Assembly: GCA_008921705.1 (NCBI GenBank)
Contig: VFFE01007504.1
Coordinates: forward strand, 1,547,894-1,611,893
Direction: 5' to 3'
DNA from: Burhinus oedicnemus
Lineage: Eukaryota; Chordata; Aves; Charadriiformes; Burhinidae
DNA: 64,000 nt
The position numbers were made by a program, and so were the translations under genes. The notes beneath the pieces are model-generated. The model made no database searches and had not been told where the DNA came from. It saw only the letters and a list, made by a program, of their open reading frames with translations. This document shows positions 29,212 to 42,735 of the stretch, in pieces; the first letter of the stretch is position 1, and each line of letters opens with the position of its first letter.

Positions 29212-31436
29212 CTAAAATAAAGCAGAAAAGCAATGAAAACTGAATTGAGAAGAATGTGTCTTCACCTATGCCACCGTCCCTCTGCATATTTACAGATTTG
29301 ACACAAATGAAGTACAGTACTGAAAGTAAAGGAAAAACATTAATAGTCTAACTTCAAAACTCTAAAAATTGGTGCTTCAACACGAAGAGTGAAAGAGCTT
29401 CTCTCATTTTTCCCCATAGACAGGAGAGAGAAAGAAAAAAATATTCCCATGAGCACATCAAGGAATTCAACTCATCCCCTGTAGAACTCTTATGTTAACT
29501 ATATAGCAAGCTAGCTACACCCCTAAAGCCCTAAGCTATTTACACTGACTGCACAAAATTCAGTTGCAAAAGACATCTTCCATAGATATTAATGACAACA
29601 GCTTCTTTTGACAAGAAAAACTCTTACCGCACTAGGGACAGTGCAGCAAACATTAATCTAAGGAAAAAGTTTATACAGATGTTCTGCAAAGTTTAACAAA
29701 CAGACGAGGACAGTAAATTTTGCAATTCCAGAGATGCAAACAAAATCCAGCCCATTTTCCTACATTCTCCTTGATGTGCATCTTAGAAAAGTAAAACAAT
29801 GAAAACTCTTCTCAACAATTGCAAAATCCTTGGAAAGGAAGGCGCTCTAAACTAAAAGACTGATTCAGAGGCTACCTTTCACCTAATTATTGAAGCATGC
29901 TTTGATTTGTGCCATTGTTCTTTAAACAGAAAGGAAGTAATTTGCAAGTCAAATGTTTATCTTATTTTTTTAGTTTGGTGCCACCCAGTGGCAGTTTCTT
30001 TACGTACCACTTCCGTACCAAAAAGGCCTGGGGAGGTATTATTCAAAGGATTAGACGGCTCAGTGCAATGTTCAACTCCAATCCAGATCAAACGTGACCG
30101 AGAATTTCACTATTAAGTGATACAACAGCATACGTGACAGACATGACTAAACTGCAACCCAAAAGAATAATTATAAATCTTAGAATTTTATTCCTGTAAA
30201 AAAATCTAGTAACTCACTGAAGTGTAATACGTACTTTCATACATAATCTATCCTGGTTTTTAAACTAAATGGAACTGAAGTCCCCTCATTGTGACACAGC
30301 AATCAAGTTATCGATAAAATATGTGCTTTTTTTAGAGTTGCCTTCCCCCTTCTCTTTTTTTAATATAACTTTGGCTTCCATCCATCAACAAATCTAATCA
30401 TGTCTGTCTCTTACACTGAAGAGCACTCCAGCATAAGGTATCTGCCTGGTGGGTGTATTTATAGATAGTGATAAAATCATTCTTTATTTTGTTAGATTGA
30501 AAGAAGGTTAGACTGAGCGCTCTCATTGTTTCCCAGGCCACAAATCGTGCTTTATTTCTTTGTTGAATACTCTCCAATTTTTGTACATTTTGTGTAAAAA
30601 TGTGTCAGCAAAAAGCAAATACGTTATTCCAGTAATAGTCTTACCACATGCTATGCAGCAATTATATTTCCTATAACCACTCCACTCTCCCATTTACACA
30701 CTTAAGGATCACATCACTCTTCAGAAACCACACCAGCCAGAATTTTTGTTTGTAATCGCAGGCACCAACACTTTAACAAGAAATTGGAAAAAATACTGAA
30801 CAATAATCACACCTGTGCAAAAGCCAGGACAATGCATGTCAGACAAGCTGGAAAACTAAGAGCTGACACAAGATTATATATCATGGACTCCCTTTAACAC
30901 AATAGCTCATTTTTCCTGACACTCTTCAGTGCTCACATGCAGGAGACTATGACATGAAATGCACACTTATACCACATTCCATACAGATTTTTTTTTTTTT
31001 TAATACTGTGGGGGAAAAAAGCTCACTTAGTTATACATTTAAGTCCAGTAAGAACTATGTAAGAACTTCCTTATTAATATGTATCACAGGGAAAGACCAA
31101 ACAGGAAAGATGTCTGGTTTACTGACTTTGTGTCTAACTCCGAGGTCATAAACATTATTCCTCCCTCAGATACTTGGTAACAATGTGAATGTTATGCATT
31201 ACCATAACATGAAACCCAAGTGATTTCATACACAATGCAAATTTAAAAAGTGAAGACTAATTTTATAATATTGCTTTCAGTCACAGGCCAGGGACTGAGA
31301 TGAAGCAGTATGGAACAACAAAGACATTATATCCCATTCAGTCTTATAATCAATTCAGTCTCAAAGGACTGAAATACATAGTGTTTTTTAAAAATTTTAG
31401 ATAAGGTTCCAGTCTCACAAAACATAAAAAACTCAC
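29212..31436 (-). other. GIGYF2: GIGYF2 intron 1 of the coding region, nothing recognised
   Basis: This 2.2-kb AT-rich intron starts GTGAGT and ends TTATTTTAG. Nothing else was recognised. Confidence 0.82.
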
Positions 31437-31477
31437 CATTCAGGCCCAAAGTTAAGTGTCTGAGTTTCCGCTGCCAT
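31437..31477 (-). CDS. GIGYF2: GIGYF2 start exon (MAAETQTLNFGPEW)
   Basis: The coding part of this exon runs from ATG at 31477-31475 and encodes MAAETQTLNFGPEW, the conserved N-terminus. The Trp codon is split at the donor GAATG|GTGAGT. The start context GAAAAAATGG has A at -3 and G at +4. The exon itself begins at 31517 after acceptor TATTTTTCAG, so it carries 40 bases of 5' UTR. The start choice rests on match to the vertebrate protein and on context. Confidence 0.96.
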
Positions 31478-31517
31478 TTTTTCCTGTTCTATTCCTCTTT
31501 TTTAAAAAAGCGTGAAT
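31478..31517 (-). other. GIGYF2: GIGYF2 5' UTR part of the start exon
   Basis: These 40 A-rich bases lie between the acceptor TTTTATTTTTCAG and the ATG. The transcript must reach further 5' through at least one non-coding exon, most likely the one ending at 42736. Confidence 0.88.
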
Positions 31518-34500
31518 CTGAAAAATAAAAATGTTTACTATGAAAACAACTGGATTAACACAGTCCTTCAGAAATTTCTTCACAATACAAAAGCACACCT
31601 GGTCATGCAAAGTGAAAAAATTGACTGTGGATTTTTTTTTTTAAATTAATTTACTAATTAATTTACTGATTTTTTTTAAATTCATTTACTACTATAGGAG
31701 TAACTGCATCAAGATCTCTTCCCTAAATTCCTGTTAACAGCTCAAACAGGACACTGGATCAGGGTGTCTGAAGATATAATTTGTACAAACAGTCCCTTTT
31801 CAAACCAGTGATTACCACAAGACAACCAAACACACAGAATTCAATGCATAAGCCTCTTTTGTAAGACATTAATGCTTAATTAACAGAATTGCAGCTTCCT
31901 GACAATTATATGAGGATAAAAAAACCCACTAGAATTACGGCAGGAAAGATTTGCCAGTTGAGTGGCAGAGTATTCAAGAAATTTCCACTGCTCATTCTTG
32001 AAAAAACAAGCCTTCTAAAGATCGAGTACATCCAATGATGTGAGATCCTCCTAAATCTGCAGGCAGATGACAGTATTTCTCTCATTCTTCATTTTATTAA
32101 GCAAAAAAATGCACAACTTAAGACTTCAGCTACTTGCACTCCCATTATCCAAGGTCCTGAAAACACTAGTGAAGGTTAGGTCAAGTTCCTATATATCAAG
32201 TGGGCGTGGACAACAGCAGATGAAGCCATACTGGAGGGAAAGAACAAGACTAAGACGACTAAGGGAAGGCTATGAAGTTTTCTCTACCAGAGCCAAGTCC
32301 AGCTCAGGCAGCTCTGGAGAAGCGTCTTTTGCAGTAAGAAAATACAGCTCCTCTTTCCTTCCAGCAATAGCAAGATCCAAACCTGCAGAGGAAGTAGTTT
32401 TATTTAAAAAAACCAAACAAACACAAAACACAAACACACTGTAGCCAAAGCCCAAACAAAAAAGGATTTGAAGAATGACTTACAGAAACTGGTTGATTAG
32501 ACTTCAAGAACCCATAAAGACACATGGTAGTGAGGGAGCCTTCCCTGTCAGAACTCAGCTCCTTAACAGACCCAAGGACTAAATAAGAAGCTTCATAAGT
32601 TTGTCTATACTTTGCATGAAAGTGTGATGGAAAAGAAAACCAAAAAGGGAGGGAGACAGAAGTGGAAAGGGCATTAGTTACTGAAGAAAAGAAAAAGACA
32701 AAAACAAACAAAGGAAACATTTTTTTTCTCTCATATGTTACTGAAGTAATGATATTACAGTAAAAAAAATTAAAAAGTCAACAGCCTGAAAGATAGAAAA
32801 TGCCAAAAAAACCCCTATGCTGAAAGTGTTTGAGCAGATTTTACCCAAATCTTTTGGGCATAAGATTACAAACAGTTGTAAAATTTCCTGCAGGCTAAAC
32901 CTACCAAGCAATGTTTGGCTTATGTATTTTTACTACATTCCATATTAACTTTTTCCCCATACACAACATAGTTTATATACAAATTGTAGCATTTTTATTT
33001 TCACAATAACCCTATATAATGAAATGGGATTATCCCCACTACATGCACCAGAAGCTAATACAAGAACATCCAGCTGTTCTCACAGGCCTAGTTTGAGATG
33101 ATTTTGGTCTGATTTGGGCTGTCTTTTGAAGCAGCTGACAGCTCATTAAAACATTCACAGTATATCCGTTGATCATTCTGCAAATCAAACTACAAGGTTC
33201 GGTACCTAAGGATGACATACAGCAGCCATATGTGAAAATATTGTGGGGCAATTCAAGCAAACCACTGTGCACATTTTGGCAGAGCCTCCATGACAATTCC
33301 TAGTAGCCTTAAATGGATGGCTGTGCCTTCACTTCCTGCAGTGCCTGTAATCCTACTGCTGGGGCCGGGGGCGGGGAGCTTTCATATCAACCCATGTGGA
33401 TCACCAGGGAACCTGGGATCTTTAGCTAGCTTAGTATCAGTAATACGAAAAAGGCTGGCACTGAATGTTAAACTGCAATGAAAACACAGCTAAGAAGCAT
33501 CAGATACAAGGATAAAGCACTAAAAAACAGCTAGGATAGAGTGGTTTACCAGTTTTGGACCCACTGGGCCCCACCCCTCTTTAGCCTCTGGGTTTCCTTC
33601 CCAAAAATTGAGGATAGTAGGTGATCTCTCCCTACTAGACTCCTAAGCACTTTAGTACCTACAAGCGTACTCAAAGCCTGCTAATCTCATCCCAGTGAGC
33701 TGTAAAATGGCTTTCCTTGTCCTTCATTTTGGCCACCACACTTTGTTTTGGGAACTCTTTGCTGGCTTCCTCTTCTGTGCTGCATCCAGATAAATTACTT
33801 CCTCCCTAAGAAGTTCTGACTGTATGAATTTTGAGTTGAAAGCGAGACACCTGTAAGTGGATGAAATTGTGGCTGAACAGGAAAAAAAGACCCAGAATAA
33901 AAAATAGATCTGCAGATGATCTGAATAGGTGTAACAGGTGAATTTACTCTTAATAGGCAACATTACCCAGAAATAAAACATACAAGAAAAAGAAGTTACA
34001 GGCATAGCTGAGAGAAAGCCCTTGGAAACGAGGCACTCTGGAAATAGGTAATGATTCAGGAGGAGGGGGGCAAAGGAACAGGAAAAAAGCCTAAAGAAAG
34101 CTAAGGCAGCAAACGCACAAGAGGAATGCTCTTAGCCACGTCAGAGCAGACAAGATAAGGAATGCAAAAAACGCACTGCTTCTGCTGGTTCACAAAGCAG
34201 CACCCAAAACGTGAGAGCATGGAAGGCAAACTGGAGAGGAACCTCTGGCAGGAACTGCACAACGCACGCAGTCAGTGCGCAAAGAAGCAGACTTTCCAGT
34301 TAGTACAGCAAGTTGGGGTGGACTATGCAACGCTTATAGTGAGAGGACAGTCAGGGCAGAGCAAGAAAGGGTGAGGAAGTAAGAAAAGGGAGTGAGTGAT
34401 CAGGTCATAAATTTAACTATTTTGGCTAAGGAAAAAGCATGAATTTATCAGATCTTTACTATCTAGATAACTTTCTTAGACTCTAAACTTCAATGTTAAT

Positions 34501-37500
34501 AATTAAAATGTTAATTTTGGTCTTTTTTATCTATGGTGCCTCCTTATTAATCAAGGATAGCAAATCACAAGAATAATATATACCTAACACATTTCTTCCT
34601 TGATATAATTTGATGAAGGAAAAGCCCCTTTCTGAACTGCTACAGTTGTAGAAAATCTTGATTTACAAAAATTAATGGCTATTGATTGAGGAATCTGCAC
34701 AACCACAGATTTCATATGGGCAAAGAGCACACAGGGACAGCCTCAGGTTGAAGCAAGAAGCTGAGGCTGTATTTTGATAGTGTCCAATTAGGACCACTGT
34801 TTGGGCAAGAATGCTGCCTAACTTCCCACCACTCCTTCAAAGAGAAATCTTTTCTCCAAGTTTTTCAAATCAGGTCAATCCTTGATCGAGTTGCCAATGC
34901 AATCCTACAAACAGTTGCCATTTTCCTGCATATTAGGGGAAAAATTGCTTCATAAACTGGAACTGGGATGCAATTTTCCTGGGTTAGTACCCCAGCCACA
35001 GACCCCCTATCAGTATGCAGGACTGAAAAGAGAAGAAATCACATCAATCCCGTCACAAACCTGTGGACTGGCAAGGGAGAAAACATCCTGTCTATTTTGT
35101 CAGCAGCTTAGTACTTTGGAAGTCAGAAGTCCATCCTCTGAGCAGACACAAAATGTAATCCAATAATGTTAAGCCTTTAAGTGGCTTTCACTCACAATTA
35201 ACAGGTAATATAGGTACAGAAGTTGCTATCAGCATCACACAACTCATTTCATTGGTTTGCTTTAGGTGTAACGGTTGTTTTACCGGGCTCGTGGTTTTTT
35301 AAATTATTTTTCAAGCTCGCTTTTTAGTCCCTGACAAATCTATTAAAGCTCTCAGAAACATTTGCTTCAGACACAAGTCAGAACTTGATTCTACCAGCTA
35401 GATTTGTGTATTAAAATGCATAAGATGTTTCAGTTGAAAAAAATCTAAGGAAGGTCTATAATTACTGTAGCACATTTTGGCCACAAGCTCTGTTCTTTTA
35501 AAATGTACAGCTAACTAATAAATATCTAGGCAAAAAGCTGTTTTCCAGAGACTTTGAAAGATCTAAACTGCCATGTTTTCCAGTGTCCATGATATCCAGA
35601 CTTTGCTCAACCTCAGAATTTACATGAAATTGCCATTTTAAGGTTTGTCCCTTACTCATAGGCACCTGAGTTAAGGATTTCAGGCAATGTCAAATTCCTA
35701 CATTTCCATTACAGAATTCTGTCAACTTGTACCACGTATCAATCTGTCTCACCAAGATGTTTTGCTGTTTTGGATAGAGATAAACTGATTCTCAGCATCC
35801 TGAGCTGAGACTAAGCAATATCTGCACTCAGGTCTGCCCATGTAATCTTTCCTAGAGACAAAAAAGAAATTTAAAGATTTAGACTGTCACTGCAATTTAT
35901 AGCTTTGGGGATGTTGCTTGCTTAGGTTTTTTATTAACTTTGGAAACCTAAACCTTGGAAAAAAGGTATACCACTAATCCTTCCTCTACACAGCTACTTT
36001 ATTTTGAAATGGTCTACTGTTTGATCAGAGATGTTTACAAAGAAAAGCATCCTTTCATTTCTAGGTAGCTATGTTGCTACTGTAGGTTTGAAACAGCCTG
36101 TTTAACCTAGAAATTGGCTGAAAATTTTGAGAACCAAAGCACATAATGGAAATCTAACACAAGTCAATTTAAGAGCAAGGAACTGGGTTCTCCTTAAATA
36201 AACATGGAACAGGAATTCCAACAGCAGTGGTCCGCCCTGCAACAGCAACATTACATCAAGATGATAAAACTTCACCTTCCACAAGCAAGAAAACATTCCA
36301 CAGGCAGCTATCAGAGCTAGCTAACTTCAGTGCCAGTAACTGTGTTTTTAAAAAAATTAACAGGTTGACCAAATAATTAATGCTGATTTTCTCTAATTCT
36401 TGAAATATTAAAGATCCAGAACTGTATGCAAGCTACCTTTTAAGTACAGTGGTAAACAGGATGACTCAGGTGGCTACACTATCAGTCTGTTTGATATTAA
36501 TCACTGGCAAAAGCAGACAACACTGATTAGAGGACACAGACATAATTAAGGCCAGCCAACATGGATTTATGGAAGACATTCAATCAAAATATACCGTTGA
36601 AAGAGTAGAAATTTCATTGCTCAAGCAAGCAGGTGAAATAATTGAAATGTCCTGCAGAAGTTAAAATTTAAGTAGAATGCTAAAAAGGACAAAATCATTC
36701 AGAACCACATGAAAAGTCTCAAATCACCACAACCTATTTTTTCTTTTAACCTCTTCTAAAGAATATACAACAACTAAACTCAGAAGGCAAAACAGTCTGA
36801 AAACAGAGTAAAAGGTAAGAAGCTATCCTATATTTCTATAGAATCTGTAACATTGGCCCACATAACTTCTAAAACATGAGGATGACAAACACTGATATGG
36901 TTAATAATGGAAATGACACATCATCAATAATACCATTATGAATTATTCAATTACTCAGTACAGTATAGCAGGTTGCATTTAATAAGGCCAAGTATACAAT
37001 CAAGAGACTCACAAGCAGAAAACATAGGTGATATACAACAAATGCAAGACTATTCTGGAAAAACACCATCTGAAACCAATCTGAGATTTATTACATTAAT
37101 CAGCTGAAAAGGAACATAGGATACAACATTGACTAGAAGAGCTAACATAACACAATGAATATAGAAATAAGGAAATATAGAGGAAATAGAGTGGGTTTTA
37201 TCACTGCAGGGATACTATGTTGTGTTCTGTTGTCCATAAGGCAAGAAAGCTGATAAATCAGGTGTTAAAAAATTGATAAAACATGACAGATATGCCTTAC
37301 AGTGGGGAAAAAAAACAAACCCATACCAAAGCTCTATTTATTGAGCTCTGAGAAAAAATTAAGTATCTTAGTCTGTAAATGATGATGCAGGTAAAAAAGG
37401 CTGAAGACCCAAGCAGTGAAGGGACTAAAGCAAGACATTCAGAGATAAAATACAGTAAGTTGTTTTCAGGTCAATACTAAATGATTTTCTAAAAAGTATG

Positions 37501-40500
37501 TTCTAGTTTAAACAGAAAATTAATCAGAAAAAAAAAATCCATTACTCACGTTACACAAGATGCCAGGCGAGTCAGGGTAGTCCCTTACGGGTTACCAAGC
37601 CTTTATCCTGATAAAGGCAGTGAATTTTTCAAGGCCTACCTACCCACATGCCAGAAAGAAGTTTTTCCTAAGGGAAAAATGGCTAAACCATCCACTTCTC
37701 CAGAAACTACAGCTCTGTTAGTTACACTTTTAGATCTCTCTTAAAGCCTTACAACTTTCCTGTCTCAAATCACTGCAAAAATGTTTCCATTTCTCAGCAG
37801 TTTCTGGTCAAAAATTGTCTGAGACATTCTCAAATGGCAGGACCAAACTCACTGTCCTTTGCTAACTTCATATACATCCATCTAAAACTTCACACAGTGC
37901 TGCACCTTGCAACATGGTGCACCGCTGTCAAAAATGACAAATACAAGTAGGAGGTACTGAAGCTCTTCTGGTATAGGATGACGAAAGACTGAGGAGACTT
38001 GCACACCTAACAAAACCCAAGAAAAATAAAGGAACATTAAATATCACAATTCCAGATATTTTCCTCCTTTCCTACCTATTACTGTGCACTTGGTGGTTAG
38101 AGGTAGGTTAGAGAGCTATCCACTTTTTTGCTTCATCTGAACACGAACAAATGTGAAAGCTTCTCCCAGTTTCTTGGTCAGAAAGCAGCGTGACCTCCAC
38201 CTCTATTACAAGACTTCCAGCCAAAGGCGATTAAGCTCTGAGCAGAGTCAGGGGACCACACCCTTGGCCCTGCCACTGGCTGGAACACAAACCACTTCTC
38301 ATTCCAAATCCTGTCCCAAAATCCTGCCAGCACTCTTGTTTTCCAGCTGAAAGTCACTTCCACATCTGTCTCTACCTTATACATCGAAAATTTACTGGTA
38401 GGTAAATATTTAGTCTGTTCCACTCCACAAGATGTTACAGATCACGGTGATGAGTTTGTCTACCTGCTCCTCAACAAGGCCAGCAGACAGACTACCTGAA
38501 TGCAACCAAAACCACACACAGCAGCACCTCTCTCCCACTCGTCACGCACATTATACAGCCCATACATATATTCAAAATAGCAGAACAAAGCTTCAGACTA
38601 TATTCACTGAAAATGTTCATTGAATTAACAGATCTGGGTTGTTGTGGGGTTTTTTTGGCTTTGTTTTTAAGTGTCATTTACATAAGCAGCTTCTTTGGGC
38701 TTCGTAGAAATTCTCTCCCCCAACCCCTTCTTAAGGCTTCCTATTCATGCAGTTCTGAGATGTCCTATACTTCAGGAAACAAAAGTGAGAAAGTGTCTAA
38801 TAAAAAATCCTAACAGAGAATTAGTATGTGTATCAGATTGCAACCAGGAAGTCAGAAGGTAACTTGTTACTACATATGAATGACAACACTTAATAGCTTA
38901 CCATTCTTCTTCTCTTTATGTTAATATCACTGAAGATATTCACTTGTTTTGATCTAAAACCCATATCTTTAAACTGACTTGTGATGTTATCCTGATCCTG
39001 CCGTATTACTCTTAAAACCTAGTATAACATAAATAGAGAAAATTACATATACAGATGATTCAGCATTAACTAAGCCTGATGTAAAAGCTTCCACTGGTTT
39101 TAATAGTAGTTGAACTGGGCCTCCAATTTATTAAATCAAGTTATTAGACGCTTTTACTTGAAAACCTTGCCATATGCTATTTCCATGATCAGCCTCACTC
39201 ACTTTCTACAACACACAAGAGAAGCAGACACATTTTGTAATCAACACACTGTGGCAATCTCAGCTACTAACGAAGCAATGCAAAGATCTTGGTCTTCTAT
39301 AATCCTTTGCTACCATCTGAACTCAAGATTTTAAAATAATGGTATTAAACATCACTATGATGAACTACATGGCTATATACTACCACCAACCACAAGAGGG
39401 CCAATGTTGTATAGACCTTATAATTTAAAGCACTGTTAATTCTTCTTAGTTCCATCCATAACTTATGTACACCCTGAGAAAACTTGCTAAGTTTTCTCAG
39501 TTCTGACAATTTTCAAGCCAGACCATTTGTGCAACCAAAAATTCGTTCACGAATTGACTGCAAGAGAGGAAAGAAGAGGCTAAGCTGGGCTGATAAACAA
39601 CTTTGTTCCTGTAAAAGCAAACACCCCCACCCCCCCTAGCATTTCAGACACCTATGTTTTCAAATGTCACTCAATGAATTAAAATAAATTGATGAGAAAA
39701 CCACACAAAGAAACAGAGTCCCTTTCAACACAAATGCTTCTTCAGTAACAAAAAGGAGACAGGTTTCTCCCTAGCCAGATCAGGCCTTGTGCTTTTACAC
39801 TTGTGAGTGGAAATTTTATTGCTCTGCCTCTTAGCTCCGTCTATCTATAATCACAAATCAAATACAGCTTATCTCTACTCATCTTTGAGCAGAAGCACCA
39901 AAAAAAAAAAAAACAACACACAAACAGAAAAATGATGATGCTAGAAAAAGGAATTTTTTTCTAAATCTGACTTTGAGAAGATTTGACATCACACCTTTAA
40001 AAGCCCTAAGAAAGAATTTTAAAGGCCTCAATGAAAGAATAAGAAACATACATTTGAGAGTTACTGGAACTTACAAGATCAGACAAAAGTAGGCAGAATC
40101 AAATTTCATATTCTTGGTATTTCAAACAAAAAAAATAAAGAGCTGGAGGCCTGGACTACTTTAAAAGAGGGGCAAGGAGGGAAGGAAAAGACCATGGTCC
40201 AGGTACCTAGCTCACCTTCATTAATTACCGTGAACCAATGTTTCCCTTGTATGTTTAAATAATTAGAAAGATCTTTCAGCAGAGGCATGTAGTAGCAAAC
40301 CACCTCTTCAGCCAGTCAGCTGCCCCAGCGAGGTGTTCCATATGACTTTAACATCTAGTTTGTTTTTAAATGAAGTATCTATAGATCTTAAAAGAGCTGG
40401 CAACTTTTTTTTTTTTTACATTCAGGTGTCAGGAACTCCAGTTTATGATAGAGCTCCATTTAGACAACTGGCCTTAGGAGACAGGAAGTGCAGAAGAGAT

Positions 40501-42735
40501 GCAATGCTGCTTAATCTAAATTCCTTGAAAAAACCCCAAACCTTCTTTGCACTCCTCTTTTACACACATAGTTTTTTCCTCAATCAAAGAGTAAAACAGT
40601 TGGAAAAATCAAATGGTAAGGCCTTCAACTCTCTATTTACAAGCATCTTTTTCACTTCTATCAACATAAAGATGGTATTTTTCATTTACTGTATGTTTTA
40701 GGAAGGCAAGAAAAAAAACACTAACAGGAGTATCTGAGGATATTTTACAGTCCTCTTAAGACCAACATCTGTAATGAAAAAAGGATCTGGAGGAGTCCAA
40801 GTTTTTACTGTGGTATCAAATAATTTTTGTAAGCACTTTGTGAAGCAAATCATCACTGCAACATGACTACTTTGCATTTTAGTTCTATGCTTTTGCTTTA
40901 AAAGACAGGCTCAAGAAACCATTCAGAAATGGTCCTAAAAGAAAGACAGTGACCCCATGCACCTTCATGCATCCAGGGACTGGGAGAGCCTGAGCAGCTC
41001 TTAAAATCATTAAGAAAAGCTAGTATTTATACACAGTATTGTCAGATGTTGAAAGCGGCTATCAAAGTCTCAACACAAGAAGGAGGTCTTGCTGGAAGTG
41101 ACATTCAACCTCATGGGTAAATCTCTATAGTTGACCATTAGACAGAATTTTATATATTTTTTTAAAATCACTCATTCAGTGAGAAATTAAGTGACACACA
41201 TGACCACTGACATCAGTTAACTTGTAGAACTATATGAGCCTGGGGGGCAACAGGGGTGCAGAACAGGTAATGGACATGCCAACATTTCTGTTGACACCCC
41301 CATAACAGATTAGGGCACACATTTTTACCTTAGCATCAGTTAACTGTTGAAAGGATGCCTATTCAAGCAAATGGCAAGAATACCAATACCTCATAATACT
41401 AAAGCTCTTATTATCTATTGGAGCCAACACCCATTAACAGAGCTCAAAAATACCAGAGCAAAGCTTTTGTTGGTGACAACTGCAACCCATTTTGTTTACA
41501 AAGGTTCCCAATTATCACACTGTGATTCTACCAAATGTTCTATCCACAGAGTAACAAATTAATTTGTGTTTATTAAAAAGTTTCTTAAGAACAAAAGCAA
41601 CCAGCAGAGTTATGGGAAAAGGGGAGGGGGGGGGAAAAAACAAAATCACACGTACTTTCCAGGAACTTGCCCAAGTCAGCTCCTGAAGCAAGAAAATAGA
41701 ATGAGCAGCAAGAAGTTAGACAGAAGAATATAATCAGAATTCAGAAGTTCTTTCTCCTCCCACCCAAGAAAAGATACTTAAAAATTATAGTCAAAAGGTA
41801 AAGCATTACAGTAGCAAACCAAGAACGTTGAGCTGAAGGTTAGTGGGGAAAATGTAGGTTTTATTCCAGAGGCACTACTTGGCAACATCTCCTTTTGGCC
41901 TACAACTTGTCCCACTTCAAAGTGCAATTACACAGAGTTGAAAGAGCAGAGACTGCTTTGTTGACACTGAAACTACTTGTCTTGGATCAATACCAAACGT
42001 ACACAATCCTGATCGATGTTTTCTTCAGCCTGCCAAGGCCTCTCCAGTCAAACACTGCTGGTCATTGCTGCTCCCAACACCCTGCTGCCTGCGGGGAGGA
42101 GGAGGAAAGGCTCGAGTGCTCGACAAGCTCCCTCCTTCCTCTGCCTGTATAACCTGACAGGGCTGGGCGTGCTCGGAGCGGGGCACACATAGACTTCAAT
42201 GAGGGCGCACCTGCCCGCGGCGCCGCTGGAACACAGACCCACTCCCACCGGGCTGGGAGAGGAAGAGCGAGTTCACAAGGGTCAGCGTGAGGGGAGACGG
42301 CGCCGGGGAGGCAGCTGCCAGCCCCGCAGGGCGTGAGGAGCCCCGGGCGCCCCGCCGTCGCCTGACAGGCACCATCTCCCCCTGCCGGGACCTGCTGCCA
42401 AGGAGCCGCATGGAGAGAGCAAGGCCCACACCCCCGAGCGGGGCCAGGCCCAACAAGCCCTGCAAAAGCCCATTGCCAGAAGCGAAGCGCAGGCCCTCCG
42501 GGCGCGCCCTTCGTCGCCGGGCCGGGGCGGCCTCGCCTCCCGGTAGGCCGCAGGGCGCCTCGGGGCTGCGGCACCCGCGACGGACAGGAGCCGCCGGCGA
42601 GGCCGGTGCTCGCCGCGCGGCCTAGGCGCGCTCTCGCAGGCGGGGAGCACAGCAGCGGCGGGAGCGCGGCGGCGGGGAGGCGGCGGGGGCGTCCGAAGCA
42701 GTGGCGGGGGCAGGGAGCCGGCGGGACGGCGTTAC
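31518..42735 (-). other. GIGYF2: GIGYF2 5' UTR intron(s)
   Basis: This stretch of about 11.2 kb lies between the CpG-island exon and the ATG exon. Additional or alternative untranslated exons may be present; one possible exon-like segment is at 32288-32382. A 12-bp hairpin lies at 39474-39500. Several poly-A/T tracts and G/C runs occur (31632, 41623). No transposon was recognised. Confidence 0.7.
39474..39500. repeat. Perfect 12-bp inverted repeat with 3-nt loop
   Basis: CTGAGAAAACTT and AAGTTTTCTCAG are separated by GCT, forming an uninterrupted 12-bp stem. It lies in the long 5' UTR intron of GIGYF2. It could be a small hairpin, a remnant of a foldback element, or chance. Confidence 0.85.

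Noticed and set aside
32067..32444. 125-codon plus-strand frame
   Set aside because: It has no recognisable similarity and lies inside the GIGYF2 5' UTR intron. The segment is noted only as a possible exon on the other strand.
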